Below, one piece after another: positions 51,386-59,971 of a stretch of DNA of 64,000 nucleotides; the stretch's first letter is position 1, and every line of letters starts with the position of its first letter. The notes beneath the pieces were generated by a model. The model saw only the letters and a program-made list of their open reading frames with translations. It was not told the DNA's origin and ran no database searches. Made by a program: the position numbers and the translations under genes. The stretch is from assembly GCA_016742095.1 (NCBI GenBank), contig JACVCJ010000017.1:19985-83984 (forward strand), written 5' to 3'. This stretch comes from Bacteroidia bacterium. Its GTDB lineage: Bacteria; Bacteroidota; Bacteroidia; CAIKAF01.

Positions 51386-52120
51386 ATGAACAGGAACGTT
51401 GGACGATGGGCAGGGATCATTTCATTTACCGTACTTACAGGCTGTGCGCCGGTATACTACGGGCCAAATACGCAGAATGTGCCCCTGCTGAGCGAGAAAG
51501 GAGAATATAACGTGGCCGTGACGGGGAGCCATCAGCTGCTGGAATTCCAGGTGTCCGGCTCCCCGACCAATAACCTCGGTATGCAGCTGAACGGTTCCTG
51601 GTATATACCCGAACGCGACAGCGGGGACCGCGGCGCCGGTTATTATACCGATGCCGGTATCGGGTTCTACAAGGCCTTTGGCCCTAAAAACATGCTGGTG
51701 TTCGAAACCTATGCCATAGGCGGTATCGGCGGAGTGCGTAATACGTTTGAACCCCGCACCTGGAGCAATACCTACGGTACCATTTACAGCAATCTTTCCC
51801 GTTACGGTGTGCAACCCGTTTTCGGTGTAAAATGGAAATACCTCGACGGGGCCGTGTCGGCACGCTTTGTGGGCCTTTCCTATTTCAATACCTCGGGCAA
51901 CCTGGTATTTGAAAGTACTAACCAGCGGGAATACCTGGCGCAGAACCGGCATTCCTTTCTAATTGAACCGGCCGTTACGCTGCGTGCCGGTATAGACGTG
52001 ATCAAGGTGCAGCTGCAGTTCGTGGGAAGCTACAATGTGAGCAACCCCGATTTTCATCAGCGTGGCGCCTCCGTCACCATCGGACTGGTGGCCAGTCCCA
52101 CCCGCGGAAGACAGAAGTAA
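51386..52120 (+). CDS. Exported lipoprotein, beta-barrel-like
   Basis: 244 residues. N-terminal MNRNVGRWAGIISFTVLTGC with lipobox Cys at residue 20, then a Gly/Tyr/Ser-rich mature part with regularly alternating amphipathic strands (KGEYNVAVTGSHQLLEFQVS, GAGYYTDAGIGFYKAFG, KVQLQFVGSYNVS, ASVTIGLVASP) typical of small outer-membrane beta barrels. Function unknown. The gene stands in the direction of and 31 bases before a strong terminator. Confidence 0.7.
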   Translation: MNRNVGRWAGIISFTVLTGCAPVYYGPNTQNVPLLSEKGEYNVAVTGSHQLLEFQVSGSPTNNLGMQLNGSWYIPERDSGDRGAGYYTDAGIGFYKAFGPKNMLVFETYAIGGIGGVRNTFEPRTWSNTYGTIYSNLSRYGVQPVFGVKWKYLDGAVSARFVGLSYFNTSGNLVFESTNQREYLAQNRHSFLIEPAVTLRAGIDVIKVQLQFVGSYNVSNPDFHQRGASVTIGLVASPTRGRQK

Positions 52121-52137
52121 ACACAGGATAGCAAAAG

Positions 52138-52175
52138 AAAGAACCCGGTACCTATGGCGCCGGGTTCTTTTTTAT
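52138..52175. terminator. Bidirectional terminator before the desaturase stop
   Basis: AAAGAACCCGG (52138-52148) pairs perfectly with CCGGGTTCTTT (52160-52170), followed by T residues on the plus strand. It separates the 51386 gene from the convergent desaturase. Confidence 0.85.
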
Positions 52176-52203
52176 ATAAAGAAAAACAGTGTCGTTACGG
52201 GGC

Positions 52204-53340
52204 TCAGGCCACTTCTTCCAGTTCGGGCAGAGCCGCGGGAACAGCTACGCAATTTTTGTCCCCAAATTGTTTTAACGAAAGACCATGCTCATATATTGCC
52301 TTCAGGAACGTTTCTTCGTGATAATAAGGCAGCCCGAATTCGAGGGCGGTAGCCTGCACGATCGGTGAAAGCCGCTTGTAGTGTACGTGACAGATGGTAG
52401 GGAACAGGTGATGCTCGATCTGGAAATTCAGTCCGCCCACATACCAGGAGAACCAGGTGCTCTTATTGGCAAAATTCTTGGTGGTAAGTATCTGGTGAAT
52501 GGCCCAGTTGTTCTCCAGCGTATTGTCTTCGTCGGGAACGGGAAATACCGAATCAGAGGTAACGTGTGCCGGCTGAAAGATCACCGCCAGGATAAAACCC
52601 GCCACGTAATGCGCCAGGAAAAAGCCGAGGAACACCTGCCACCAGGCAAAGGGCAGCAGCACCATAGGAAGCACCAGGGCATAGGACAGGTACAGGGTCT
52701 TGGACACGAAAAGCATGATCCATTCGCGACGGGCCGAGCCCTGCACACGTTCCACCAGGCCGTCGCGCTGGTATTTACGCAGGCGTGTAATGTCTTTTAC
52801 AAACACCCATACAAAGGTCATCAGTCCGTACAGCGGCCAGGCATAAATATACTGGAAGCGGTGTATGGGCTTCCAGGGGGCATGCGGGTTCAGGCGGAAA
52901 ATACCGCGCTGGCTCACATCTTCGTCCACATCGTTCACATTGGTATAGGTGTGGTGCAGCACGTTATGCTGTATCTTCCAGTTAAAGGCATTGGCCCCGA
53001 TCACGTTCAGCGTGTAGCCCAGCCAGCGGTTCACCGCGGGGTTCTTCGAATAGGCGCCGTGGCAGGCGTCGTGCATCACCGAAAGGCCTATGCCGGCAAT
53101 ACCCAGGCCCATAAGCACACAAAGCCCCGCCATGATCCATACCGATTGTATACCGGCCGTCATCATAACGATAAAGGGCACAAAGTACAGCGCAAGCATA
53201 AATGCCGTTTTAACCCGCATCTGGTTATTGGCATGGCGGCACAGCTGGTGTGTCCTGAAGTATTCGTTTACGCGTTGGTTTAAAGTGGTATAAAAGTCGG
53301 TCCTGGTCTTTGAAAAGCGCAAAGGCTGAAAAGGTGTCAT
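52204..53340 (-). CDS. Membrane fatty-acid desaturase
   Basis: 378 residues, integral-membrane di-iron desaturase of the acyl-lipid/acyl-CoA front-end type. Three His boxes: HDACH (90-94), HNVLHH (125-130) and QIEHH near 310. The Gln in QIEHH and the 378-residue length fit the delta-5/delta-6-like lipid desaturases frequent in Bacteroidota. Four transmembrane segments are expected (45-65, 70-88 and two in 200-260). It introduces a double bond in membrane lipids, probably for cold adaptation; position specificity cannot be read from sequence. No N-terminal cytochrome b5 domain. Confidence 0.9.
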   Translation of the reverse strand: MTPFQPLRFSKTRTDFYTTLNQRVNEYFRTHQLCRHANNQMRVKTAFMLALYFVPFIVMMTAGIQSVWIMAGLCVLMGLGIAGIGLSVMHDACHGAYSKNPAVNRWLGYTLNVIGANAFNWKIQHNVLHHTYTNVNDVDEDVSQRGIFRLNPHAPWKPIHRFQYIYAWPLYGLMTFVWVFVKDITRLRKYQRDGLVERVQGSARREWIMLFVSKTLYLSYALVLPMVLLPFAWWQVFLGFFLAHYVAGFILAVIFQPAHVTSDSVFPVPDEDNTLENNWAIHQILTTKNFANKSTWFSWYVGGLNFQIEHHLFPTICHVHYKRLSPIVQATALEFGLPYYHEETFLKAIYEHGLSLKQFGDKNCVAVPAALPELEEVA

Positions 53341-53694
53341 GTATCTGTATTAATGGTGTATCGAGAATGTTATTCCGGAACCCGACTGGCGAAATGCAAA
53401 ACCGTACTGCGAAATAAAACCCGGTCAAAAATAGAATAATAAACGGGCTATGAGCCGTTAAAGTATCCGGGAGGGTATCACAGAGGGCCAATTTAACATA
53501 ACGTTGAGGTTTTTGTCGGGAAGTGTTAAACAGGAAATAGCTGCGGAAGCCCCGTAAAAAGGGGCCTGTCACTTAATCAGGTGATAATTTGTGCCGGAAG
53601 AATATTTCCTGGTCGTTCTGCGGAAGGGGCCCGTACAATTTCGCCGGTCATATTGTATTTTTTATACTACCTTTGCCTAAAATTGTAAACAAAA
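53341..53694. other. Intergenic stretch without a supportable gene
   Basis: 353 bases between the desaturase start and tatA. I see only the tatA -7 element near the right end. Open frames in the stretch have no recognisable protein and no promoter context. Confidence 0.6.
53668..53675 (+). promoter_or_regulatory. Bacteroidota -7 element for tatA-gatA
   Basis: TACCTTTG, exact TAnnTTTG, 20 bases before the tatA ATG. No clear -33 element. Confidence 0.5.
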
Positions 53695-53877
53695 ATGTTG
53701 TCACACATTTTCTTTGGTGTAATTGGTCCCTGGCAGATCGTGCTTATCGTGGCCATCGTTCTGTTGTTATTTGGTGGTCGCAAGATCCCTGAGCTTATGA
53801 AAGGTCTGGGGCAGGGCGTACGTGAATTTAAAGACGGAATGAAAGGCGACGAAAAGCCTGAAGAGAAAAAAGACTGA
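53695..53877 (+). CDS. tatA: Twin-arginine translocase TatA/TatE protein
   Basis: 60 residues: one N-terminal transmembrane helix (about 9-28, [20 protein letters not shown]), the FGG-K-x-P hinge ([15 protein letters not shown]), an amphipathic helix and an acidic/Lys-rich tail (EKPEEKKD). This is a complete TatA of the small Bacteroidota type; it forms the export pore for folded proteins. The stop and the gatA start overlap by one base (TGATG), the usual arrangement. Confidence 0.95.
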   Translation: MLSHIFFGVIGPWQIVLIVAIVLLLFGGRKIPELMKGLGQGVREFKDGMKGDEKPEEKKD

Positions 53878-55301
53878 TGCACACCACACTTCCTTCGTAT
53901 TTTTCGGACAGAAATGCTTTTTTATCCGGCGGGTTCAGCTGTGCAGACCGTGTAGACGGGTTCCTGCGCCGTATTGAAGAAACCAGCCACCTGAACGCTT
54001 TTGTGGAAGTATTCGGCGATGAAGCACGGCAGGCAGCCGCGGAAAGCGACGCCCGTTTTGCAGCCGGTAACCCGCGCAAGCTCGAAGGTATGGTCATCGG
54101 CCTCAAGGATAATATCTGTTATAAAGATCATGCAGTTACGGCCTCCTCGCACATGCTGGAAGGTTACGTAAGCGTGTTTTCGGCAACAGTGACCGAGCGT
54201 CTGCTGCAGGAAGGGGCCATTATCATAGGCCGCCTCAACTGCGACGAATTTGCGATGGGAAGCAGCAACGAAACATCGGTATACGGCAAGGTGCTGAACC
54301 CGATCGATACGACCCGCGTTCCGGGCGGATCGAGCGGCGGATCGGCAGCAGCCCTGGCCGCAGGACTGGCACACGTTACCCTGGGCTCGGACACGGGCGG
54401 CAGTATACGTCAGCCGGCCGCTTTCTGCGGACTGTTGGGCCTTAAACCCACCTATGGACGGGTAAGCCGCTGGGGACTGCTCGCCTACGGCAGCAGTTTC
54501 GACCAGATCGGTCCCTTTACCCACAGCGTGCAGGATGCCGCCCTGGTCATGGAAGTGATCAGCGGAGCCGACGAAAAGGACGCCACTGCCAGCCACAAGC
54601 CCGTGCCCGCTTACCTGGACGCCTTGCAGCAAAAAGACGTTAAAACCATAGCCTACCTGCCGGAACTGATGGAGAACGAATCCATTATACCGGCCATACG
54701 CGAAGCCTACCGCAACACCGTGGAACAGGCCCGCAGCAACGGCTACAAACTTACGGAGGCCCGTTTCGATTATTTCGATTACCTGGTGCCTACCTATTAT
54801 GTGCTTACCACGGCCGAGGCCTCCTCGAACCTTTCACGCTACGACGGTATCCGCTTCGGGCACCGCACTGCCGCCGAAAAAGTGGACCTGGACGGCCTGT
54901 ACCGCAAATCCCGCTCCGAAGGGTTCGGCTGGGAGGTAAAACGCCGCATTATGCTGGGTACCTTTGTACTGAGCAGCGGTTTTTACGATGCCTATTACGC
55001 AAAGGCCCAGAAAGTGCGCCGCGTGGTAACCGAGGCTACCGACCGTATACTGGAAGGCGCCGACGTACTGCTGCTGCCTACCACACCGGATACGGCCTTT
55101 GAATTCGGAGCCAACTCCGACGATCCCATCAAAATGTACCTGCAGGATATTTTTACCGTGCAGGCCAATGTTACCGGGCATCCGGCCATTTCTTTCCCCA
55201 GGGGGAACGATGAAAAAGGCCTGCCCCTGGGTATGCAGCTCATCGGACGTAAATTTGCCGAAGGTAGTCTGCTGGCCCTGGCCGGTGAACTCATGAACTA
55301 A
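53877..55301 (+). CDS. gatA: Asp-tRNA(Asn)/Glu-tRNA(Gln) amidotransferase subunit A
   Basis: 474-residue amidase subunit that releases ammonia from glutamine for transamidation of misacylated tRNAs. The catalytic Ser-cisSer-Lys triad is present: K77 in VIGLKDNICY, S152 in PGGSSGGSAAA, and S176 in LGSDTGGSIRQP. The positions match the two-residue offset of Staphylococcus GatA. Length is normal. It is co-transcribed with tatA, a linkage seen in many Bacteroidota. The gatB and gatC genes are not in the window. Confidence 0.96.
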   Translation: MHTTLPSYFSDRNAFLSGGFSCADRVDGFLRRIEETSHLNAFVEVFGDEARQAAAESDARFAAGNPRKLEGMVIGLKDNICYKDHAVTASSHMLEGYVSVFSATVTERLLQEGAIIIGRLNCDEFAMGSSNETSVYGKVLNPIDTTRVPGGSSGGSAAALAAGLAHVTLGSDTGGSIRQPAAFCGLLGLKPTYGRVSRWGLLAYGSSFDQIGPFTHSVQDAALVMEVISGADEKDATASHKPVPAYLDALQQKDVKTIAYLPELMENESIIPAIREAYRNTVEQARSNGYKLTEARFDYFDYLVPTYYVLTTAEASSNLSRYDGIRFGHRTAAEKVDLDGLYRKSRSEGFGWEVKRRIMLGTFVLSSGFYDAYYAKAQKVRRVVTEATDRILEGADVLLLPTTPDTAFEFGANSDDPIKMYLQDIFTVQANVTGHPAISFPRGNDEKGLPLGMQLIGRKFAEGSLLALAGELMN

Positions 55302-55431
55302 CACGGAAGCTTCGCTAAATCAGGCCCGGGTCGTTAAATAATTCCTAATTTTCACTAATTTTAACATTGCTCATGTACCAATGCATAGAGCTTAGGGTTT
55401 ATTTTTTTTTCTTTGAAGGTTTGATTTTACT

Positions 55432-56925
55432 ATGAGCTTACATCGTTATATACTTCTTGTTTTTCTTACACTTACACCGTTCACCCTGTTCTCACAGATC
55501 CGCTCCGACGACCCGGTAGTGGAAATGCTCGACAGCCTCGACCTGGTGCGGTATTTCAGGAACAACAAGTTTACGACCGACCGGAATTCACAGAACATTT
55601 ACAATTTCCGTGAGGATGAGATCCCGGAATATACCGAGGACGAATTCCGTAAGCGCATCGAAAAGCTGGACGCGCTTTCACCCTTCAGCCTGCAATACAA
55701 TCCCAGCGTAAAAATGTTCATCGACCTGTATGCCAAAAAGCGCCGTTCGCTCTGTTCACGCATGCTGGGTCTCAGTCAGCTGTACTTTCCGCTGTACGAA
55801 GAAAAACTGGCCAAGCACAATATTCCGCTCGAGCTCAAATATCTCTCCATCGTAGAATCGGCCCTGAACCCTACCGCCACCTCGCGCGTGGGCGCCAAAG
55901 GCCTGTGGCAGTTCATGTACCGCACGGGCCTTATGTACGGCCTGCAGGCCAACAGTTATGTAGACGACCGCAGCGACCCGGAACTGGCTACCGAAGCCGC
56001 CTGTAAATACCTGAAATACCTGCACAGCCTGTATAACGACTGGAACCTGGCCCTGGCCGCCTACAACGCCGGTCCGGGTAACGTGAACAAGGCCATCCGC
56101 CGTGCCGGGGGCAGCAACGATTACTGGGTGGTGCGCAATTTCCTGCCCCAGGAGACACAGAGTTATGTGCCCGCCTTTATCGCCGTGGTGTATGTAATGA
56201 ACTATCACAAAGAGCACAATATTTTCCCTGCGGAGCCCAAATATTTCAATTACGAGATCGACTCGGTATACATTCACAAGAACGTTACGTTCCAGCAGAT
56301 CAGCGAACTGATCAATGTGCCCTACGAAGACGTAAAATTCCTGAACCCGATGTACATTAAGGACCTGATCCCGGGTTCGGCCAAACCGTACCCGCTCTGG
56401 CTTCCAAAGAAATTCGTGGGCGATTTCCTGGCCAATGAAAGCAAACTGTACGTGGCGCCGGTAATTCCGGCCGATACCCAGAAGACTATTGCAGGCGGCA
56501 CAACCCCCGTAGTGGAAATGCCGGTTACCGATACGGCCAAGGTACGTGTGGACTACGTGGTACAGAAAGGTGAATACATATCGCTGCTGGCCAAGCGTTA
56601 CCAGGTGCGGGTGACCGATATCATGGAGTGGAACAAACTGACCACGCAGACCTTGAACATAAACCAGAAACTGGTGATCTTTGCCGAAAAAGGAGTAGTG
56701 GCATCCCTGCAGAAACAGTCCCTGAATACCCCGGTAAAAGAACAGGCACAGGTAACGAACCCGGCTACACAGGCCAAATACAAGTATTATACGATACAGT
56801 CAGGAGATACGTTATATAAAATAGCGGCAAAATACCGTGTAACCGTTGCCGATATTATGAAATGGAACAACCTTAAGTCCAAGACCATTCATACCGGTTC
56901 AAAACTCAAGATCAAAATAGGCTAA
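55432..56925 (+). CDS. Lytic transglycosylase MltD-like, two LysM repeats
   Basis: 497 residues, signal peptide (MSLHRYILLVFLTLTPFTLF). SLT/MltD catalytic domain about 105-245 with the catalytic Glu E142 in KYLSIVESALNPTATS, GAKGLWQFMYRTG and AAYNAGPGNVNKAIRRAGG. LysM repeats at about 370-415 (QKGEYISLLAKRYQVRVTD) and 448-497 (SGDTLYKIAAKYRVTVADIM). It cleaves glycan strands in the periplasm or outer membrane. The gene lies between gatA and the DUF4837 gene, and its paralogue at 5247 has lost the catalytic Glu. Confidence 0.93.
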   Translation: MSLHRYILLVFLTLTPFTLFSQIRSDDPVVEMLDSLDLVRYFRNNKFTTDRNSQNIYNFREDEIPEYTEDEFRKRIEKLDALSPFSLQYNPSVKMFIDLYAKKRRSLCSRMLGLSQLYFPLYEEKLAKHNIPLELKYLSIVESALNPTATSRVGAKGLWQFMYRTGLMYGLQANSYVDDRSDPELATEAACKYLKYLHSLYNDWNLALAAYNAGPGNVNKAIRRAGGSNDYWVVRNFLPQETQSYVPAFIAVVYVMNYHKEHNIFPAEPKYFNYEIDSVYIHKNVTFQQISELINVPYEDVKFLNPMYIKDLIPGSAKPYPLWLPKKFVGDFLANESKLYVAPVIPADTQKTIAGGTTPVVEMPVTDTAKVRVDYVVQKGEYISLLAKRYQVRVTDIMEWNKLTTQTLNINQKLVIFAEKGVVASLQKQSLNTPVKEQAQVTNPATQAKYKYYTIQSGDTLYKIAAKYRVTVADIMKWNNLKSKTIHTGSKLKIKIG

Positions 56926-56931
56926 ACCGCC

Positions 56932-57951
56932 ATGAAAAAAATAAGACGTATCTTCCTGCTGGGCCTGGCCCCGCTGCTGCTGTGGGCCTGTAAAGGCGAT
57001 ATAACCGGGCTTTTTCCTGAAGCCGGCGGTAAAATGGGCGAACTGGTGCTGGTAGTGAACGAAGAAGACCTGAAAAGCGAATGGGTGGACACCCTGCAGG
57101 CATATTTCACCCGCCCTATGCCCGTGTTGCCCCAGGACGAACCCTACTGGAAACTGTACACCATTTCGCCGAGCAGCTTCCAGAACCTGTACCGTGTGCA
57201 TCGCAACATACTCATTATAAGCATTAATCCCAAACAGACCGAAGCGGCCTATGCCGTAGAGAAGGACGGTTATGCCACCGGACAGCTGGTGGTGACCCTG
57301 GCGGCAAAGGATAAAGCTTCGGTACTGGCCTATTTTAAACAGGTACGCGAAGAAATAGAGACCATGTTCCGCAAAAAGGATATGGAAAAACTGGTCCGGG
57401 AATACGATAAGATCGTGAACCGGGAAGCCCAGAATAAAATGAAAGCGGTAACGGGCCTGCGTCTTTCCATACCGGACGGCTTTTTCGGTGTGCGCGATAC
57501 CACCGGTTTCGTATATTATTCGCACGAGGCCACCCGGCAGGCCAAAACAGACCGCGAAAGTTACCCGGCCAAGATACAGCGCGGCATCTGGGTAGCTTCA
57601 GGCCCCTATCTTTCGGCAGATGTATTTAAACCGGCCGTGGCCCTGCACATGCGCGACAGTATTACGGCCCTGTACATACCTTCGTCTAAGGAAGGCTCTT
57701 TTATGATGACCGAACCCCGCGTTCCGTCCGATACCGCCATTGTGAACTTTAACGGGCAGCGGGCACTGATCCAGCACGGGCTCTGGCGTATGAAAGATGA
57801 ATTTAAAGGCGGCCCCTATGTGAACATTCTCACATACGACCCGCAGAATGCCCGCTGGGTAATGATCGACGGTTTTGTGTACGCTCCGCAGTTCGACAAG
57901 CGCGATTACATGCTGCAGGTAGAGAGCATCGTGCGCATGGCACGTCCCTAA
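56932..57951 (+). CDS. DUF4837 lipoprotein
   Basis: 339 residues; N-terminal MKKIRRIFLLGLAPLLLWAC with the lipobox Cys at residue 20. The DUF4837 family occurs mainly in Bacteroidota, and this protein has the expected length and Trp/Tyr-rich strands (EPYWKLYTISPSSFQNLYRV, GLWRMKDEFKGGPYVNILTY). Function unknown. It begins 6 bases after the mltD-like gene, so the two are co-transcribed. Its stop overlaps that of the convergent 57948 gene. Confidence 0.85.
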   Translation: MKKIRRIFLLGLAPLLLWACKGDITGLFPEAGGKMGELVLVVNEEDLKSEWVDTLQAYFTRPMPVLPQDEPYWKLYTISPSSFQNLYRVHRNILIISINPKQTEAAYAVEKDGYATGQLVVTLAAKDKASVLAYFKQVREEIETMFRKKDMEKLVREYDKIVNREAQNKMKAVTGLRLSIPDGFFGVRDTTGFVYYSHEATRQAKTDRESYPAKIQRGIWVASGPYLSADVFKPAVALHMRDSITALYIPSSKEGSFMMTEPRVPSDTAIVNFNGQRALIQHGLWRMKDEFKGGPYVNILTYDPQNARWVMIDGFVYAPQFDKRDYMLQVESIVRMARP

Positions 57952-58721
57952 TTAAAGATCTGATATCCGTACCAGGTGCGTGTTCCTTTGTCGTACAGCC
58001 ATACGTGGCCGTTGCAGTACGAAATATTGAACGCATAGACCGGCTCGGTACCGTAATAGTCGCTCAGTTTAATGCGTGCACTCTGTTTCCCGCTTTTTAT
58101 ATCGAAGAGGTACAGTACGGTCTCACCGGCTTCGAGCAGGCCGATCTCATAGCCCTTAACACCTGTCCACAGCGGCGACTGTACCAGCTGAACACCTTCG
58201 GAGGCCGGCTGTAGTTTTACCTTTTTCGCTTTGCGGGAATTGGCCTTGAACAGGTGTACCTCGTTCGATTGTACAAAGATCACCTGTTTTTTCACCGGAT
58301 CGTAGGTGGCCACGGCCTGGGCGTCCATACCGTAGGAGAAGGCGGTTATGTTATTGTTGAGCGGCGTTCCGTTCATATCGAGCGTAATGAAAAATCCGCC
58401 CGTATTATCGTACAGGATACCTTCGAGCCTTTTGGTAGCGGGATTGTACCACATGCCACGGATATCCGCCCCGATGGCCCCGGTATATCTGGAAGAACCG
58501 TACGCGTCGAAAACTTCGATGGGGTAGGAGGCATTGCCGGCGTAGGAGGTATAGTAGAGCGCCTTTGCAGGGTCGTACGCAACGGCCACACCGTTGTTGC
58601 CGTCTTCACTGTAAATGGGGAGGGTAAGGTCGTTGATGGCGTTGCTTACCGGGGTCTGTGCGCGGAGAGAACTGCCGCTGACCAGCAGGGAAAGGGCGAA
58701 GAGAAAGAGTTGCTTTTTCAT
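57948..58721 (-). CDS. Secreted propeller-like protein of unknown function
   Basis: 257 residues with signal peptide MKKQLFLFALSLLVSGSSLR. The mature part has short beta-propeller-type repeats (NNGVAVAYDPAKALYYTSYA, RGMWYNPATKRLEGILYDN, QAVATYDPVKKQVIFVQSN), each reading D-P/A-x-K-x-L-Y, suggesting a YncE/gluconolactonase-like fold. No catalytic signature. Convergent and overlapping by 4 bases at the stop with DUF4837, and divergent from comF. Confidence 0.7.
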   Translation of the reverse strand: MKKQLFLFALSLLVSGSSLRAQTPVSNAINDLTLPIYSEDGNNGVAVAYDPAKALYYTSYAGNASYPIEVFDAYGSSRYTGAIGADIRGMWYNPATKRLEGILYDNTGGFFITLDMNGTPLNNNITAFSYGMDAQAVATYDPVKKQVIFVQSNEVHLFKANSRKAKKVKLQPASEGVQLVQSPLWTGVKGYEIGLLEAGETVLYLFDIKSGKQSARIKLSDYYGTEPVYAFNISYCNGHVWLYDKGTRTWYGYQIFN

Positions 58722-58811
58722 AGTGAGTATCGGTTATTTTGGAAAACAAACCTAAATTTTAATTCGGCCGGATGCAAATTTTTGCCTAAATTTAAGGCAT
58801 ATGTAGTATAT

Positions 58812-59489
58812 ATGTGGAAAGCGTTTATCAACCTCCTTTTTCCACGCACCTGTATTTTGTGTAATACCCTGTTGTTGCCCGAAGAAACGGTAGCGTGTTT
58901 AGCCTGTGTACATACCCTGCCCGGCCTGGAACTGCCGGCGGAGCAACGGGCCCTGCAACAGACCTTTGCCGGCCGCCTGCCGGTACAGCATGCCTATGCC
59001 TGGCTGCACTTCCGCAAGGGGAGCGTGGTGCAGCAGTTGTTGCATGAGGCCAAATACGGCGGCAGACCCGAAATAGCCCGCTGGTGCGGCATGCACATGG
59101 GCCGGCGCTGGAAAGAACAGGGCTCCCTGCCCGCGCTGGACCTGGTACTGCCCGTGCCCCTGCATCCCCGGCGCCTGAAGGAACGCGGCTTTAACCAGAG
59201 CGAAGAGATCGCCCGGGGCCTCTGCAGCGTAACCGGCTGGGAACTGCACACCGGCAACCTGGTACGCAGCGTATACGCCCGCTCCAATACCCGCCGCAAC
59301 CGCTGGGCCCGTATGCAGCAGATGCAGAACAGCTTTAGCCTGCTACAGCCCGCCGCGCTGGAAGGTAAACATATACTGCTGCTGGACGATGTACTGACCA
59401 CCGGGGCCACCATGGAAGCCTGCGCCGGACAGCTGTGCAGCGCTTCTTTGCAAAGTTTTAACGTGGCCGCCCTGGCCCGCACCCTGTGA
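58812..59489 (+). CDS. ComF-family phosphoribosyltransferase-like protein
   Basis: 225 residues from the ATG at 58812 (MWKAFINLLFPRTCILCNTL); a much longer frame upstream (to 58254) runs through the divergent propeller gene and is rejected. N-terminal CxxC zinc pair (CILC ... CLAC) and a PRTase domain with VPLHPRRLKERGFNQSE, and the PRPP loop ILLLDDVLTTGATM. ComF is implicated in DNA uptake in competent bacteria, but many homologues are general. No other competence genes are nearby. Confidence 0.88.
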   Translation: MWKAFINLLFPRTCILCNTLLLPEETVACLACVHTLPGLELPAEQRALQQTFAGRLPVQHAYAWLHFRKGSVVQQLLHEAKYGGRPEIARWCGMHMGRRWKEQGSLPALDLVLPVPLHPRRLKERGFNQSEEIARGLCSVTGWELHTGNLVRSVYARSNTRRNRWARMQQMQNSFSLLQPAALEGKHILLLDDVLTTGATMEACAGQLCSASLQSFNVAALARTL

Positions 59490-59505
59490 CTACGCGCCGA
59501 AATAG

Positions 59506-59513
59506 TATCTTTG
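59506..59513 (+). promoter_or_regulatory. Bacteroidota -7 element for the fRMsr gene
   Basis: TATCTTTG, exact TAnnTTTG, only 5 bases before the ATG at 59519. Confidence 0.5.
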
Positions 59514-59518
59514 TTGCC

Positions 59519-59968
59519 ATGAAGTCCGAAAAATACACACAGTTACTGAAAGAAGCCCGGGCCCTGCTGCAGGATGAGACCGACCTCACCGCCTCCCTGG
59601 CCAATGTGTCGGCCCTGCTGAAGACGCATTTCAACTTCTGGTGGGTGGGCTTCTACCTGGTAAAGAACAATGAACTGGTACTGGGCCCCTTCCAGGGACC
59701 GGTAGCCTGCACGCGCATCGCTTACGGCAAAGGCGTTTGCGGTACTGCCTGGAAAGAAAAAGCATCCGTACTGGTGCCCGACGTACACGAATTTCCCGGG
59801 CATATCGCCTGCAGCGCCGCCAGCAACAGCGAACTGGTAGTGCCCGTATTGCGTAATGGCGAAGTGCTGGCCGTGCTGGACATCGACAGTACCGAATTCA
59901 ACCATTTCGACGATGCTGACCGCGAAAACTGCGAACGTCTGTGTGCCCTGTTAAGTGATCTGTTTTAG
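59519..59968 (+). CDS. Free-methionine-(R)-sulfoxide reductase (GAF-type)
   Basis: 149 residues from the ATG at 59519 (the ORF extends to 59486 but overlaps comF). GAF domain of the fRMsr family: WWVGFYLVKNNELVLGPFQG, PVACTRIAYGKGVCGTAW with the resolving/catalytic cysteines, and EFPGHIACSAASNSELVVP with a further Cys. It reduces free L-methionine-(R)-sulfoxide in the cytosol with thioredoxin. Cys pattern matches yeast/E. coli homologues in spacing. Likely expressed from its own -7 element and coupled with the next gene by a 3-base gap. Confidence 0.9.
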   Translation: MKSEKYTQLLKEARALLQDETDLTASLANVSALLKTHFNFWWVGFYLVKNNELVLGPFQGPVACTRIAYGKGVCGTAWKEKASVLVPDVHEFPGHIACSAASNSELVVPVLRNGEVLAVLDIDSTEFNHFDDADRENCERLCALLSDLF

Positions 59969-59971
59969 CCT

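Noticed and set aside
53225..53572. 115-codon minus-strand frame overlapping the desaturase start
   Set aside because: Out of frame with the desaturase and without signal or family; the region is better read as intergenic.
58254..58811. Upstream extension of ComF by 186 codons
   Set aside because: Runs antisense through the propeller-like gene; the ATG at 58812 directly precedes the conserved zinc-pair N-terminus.
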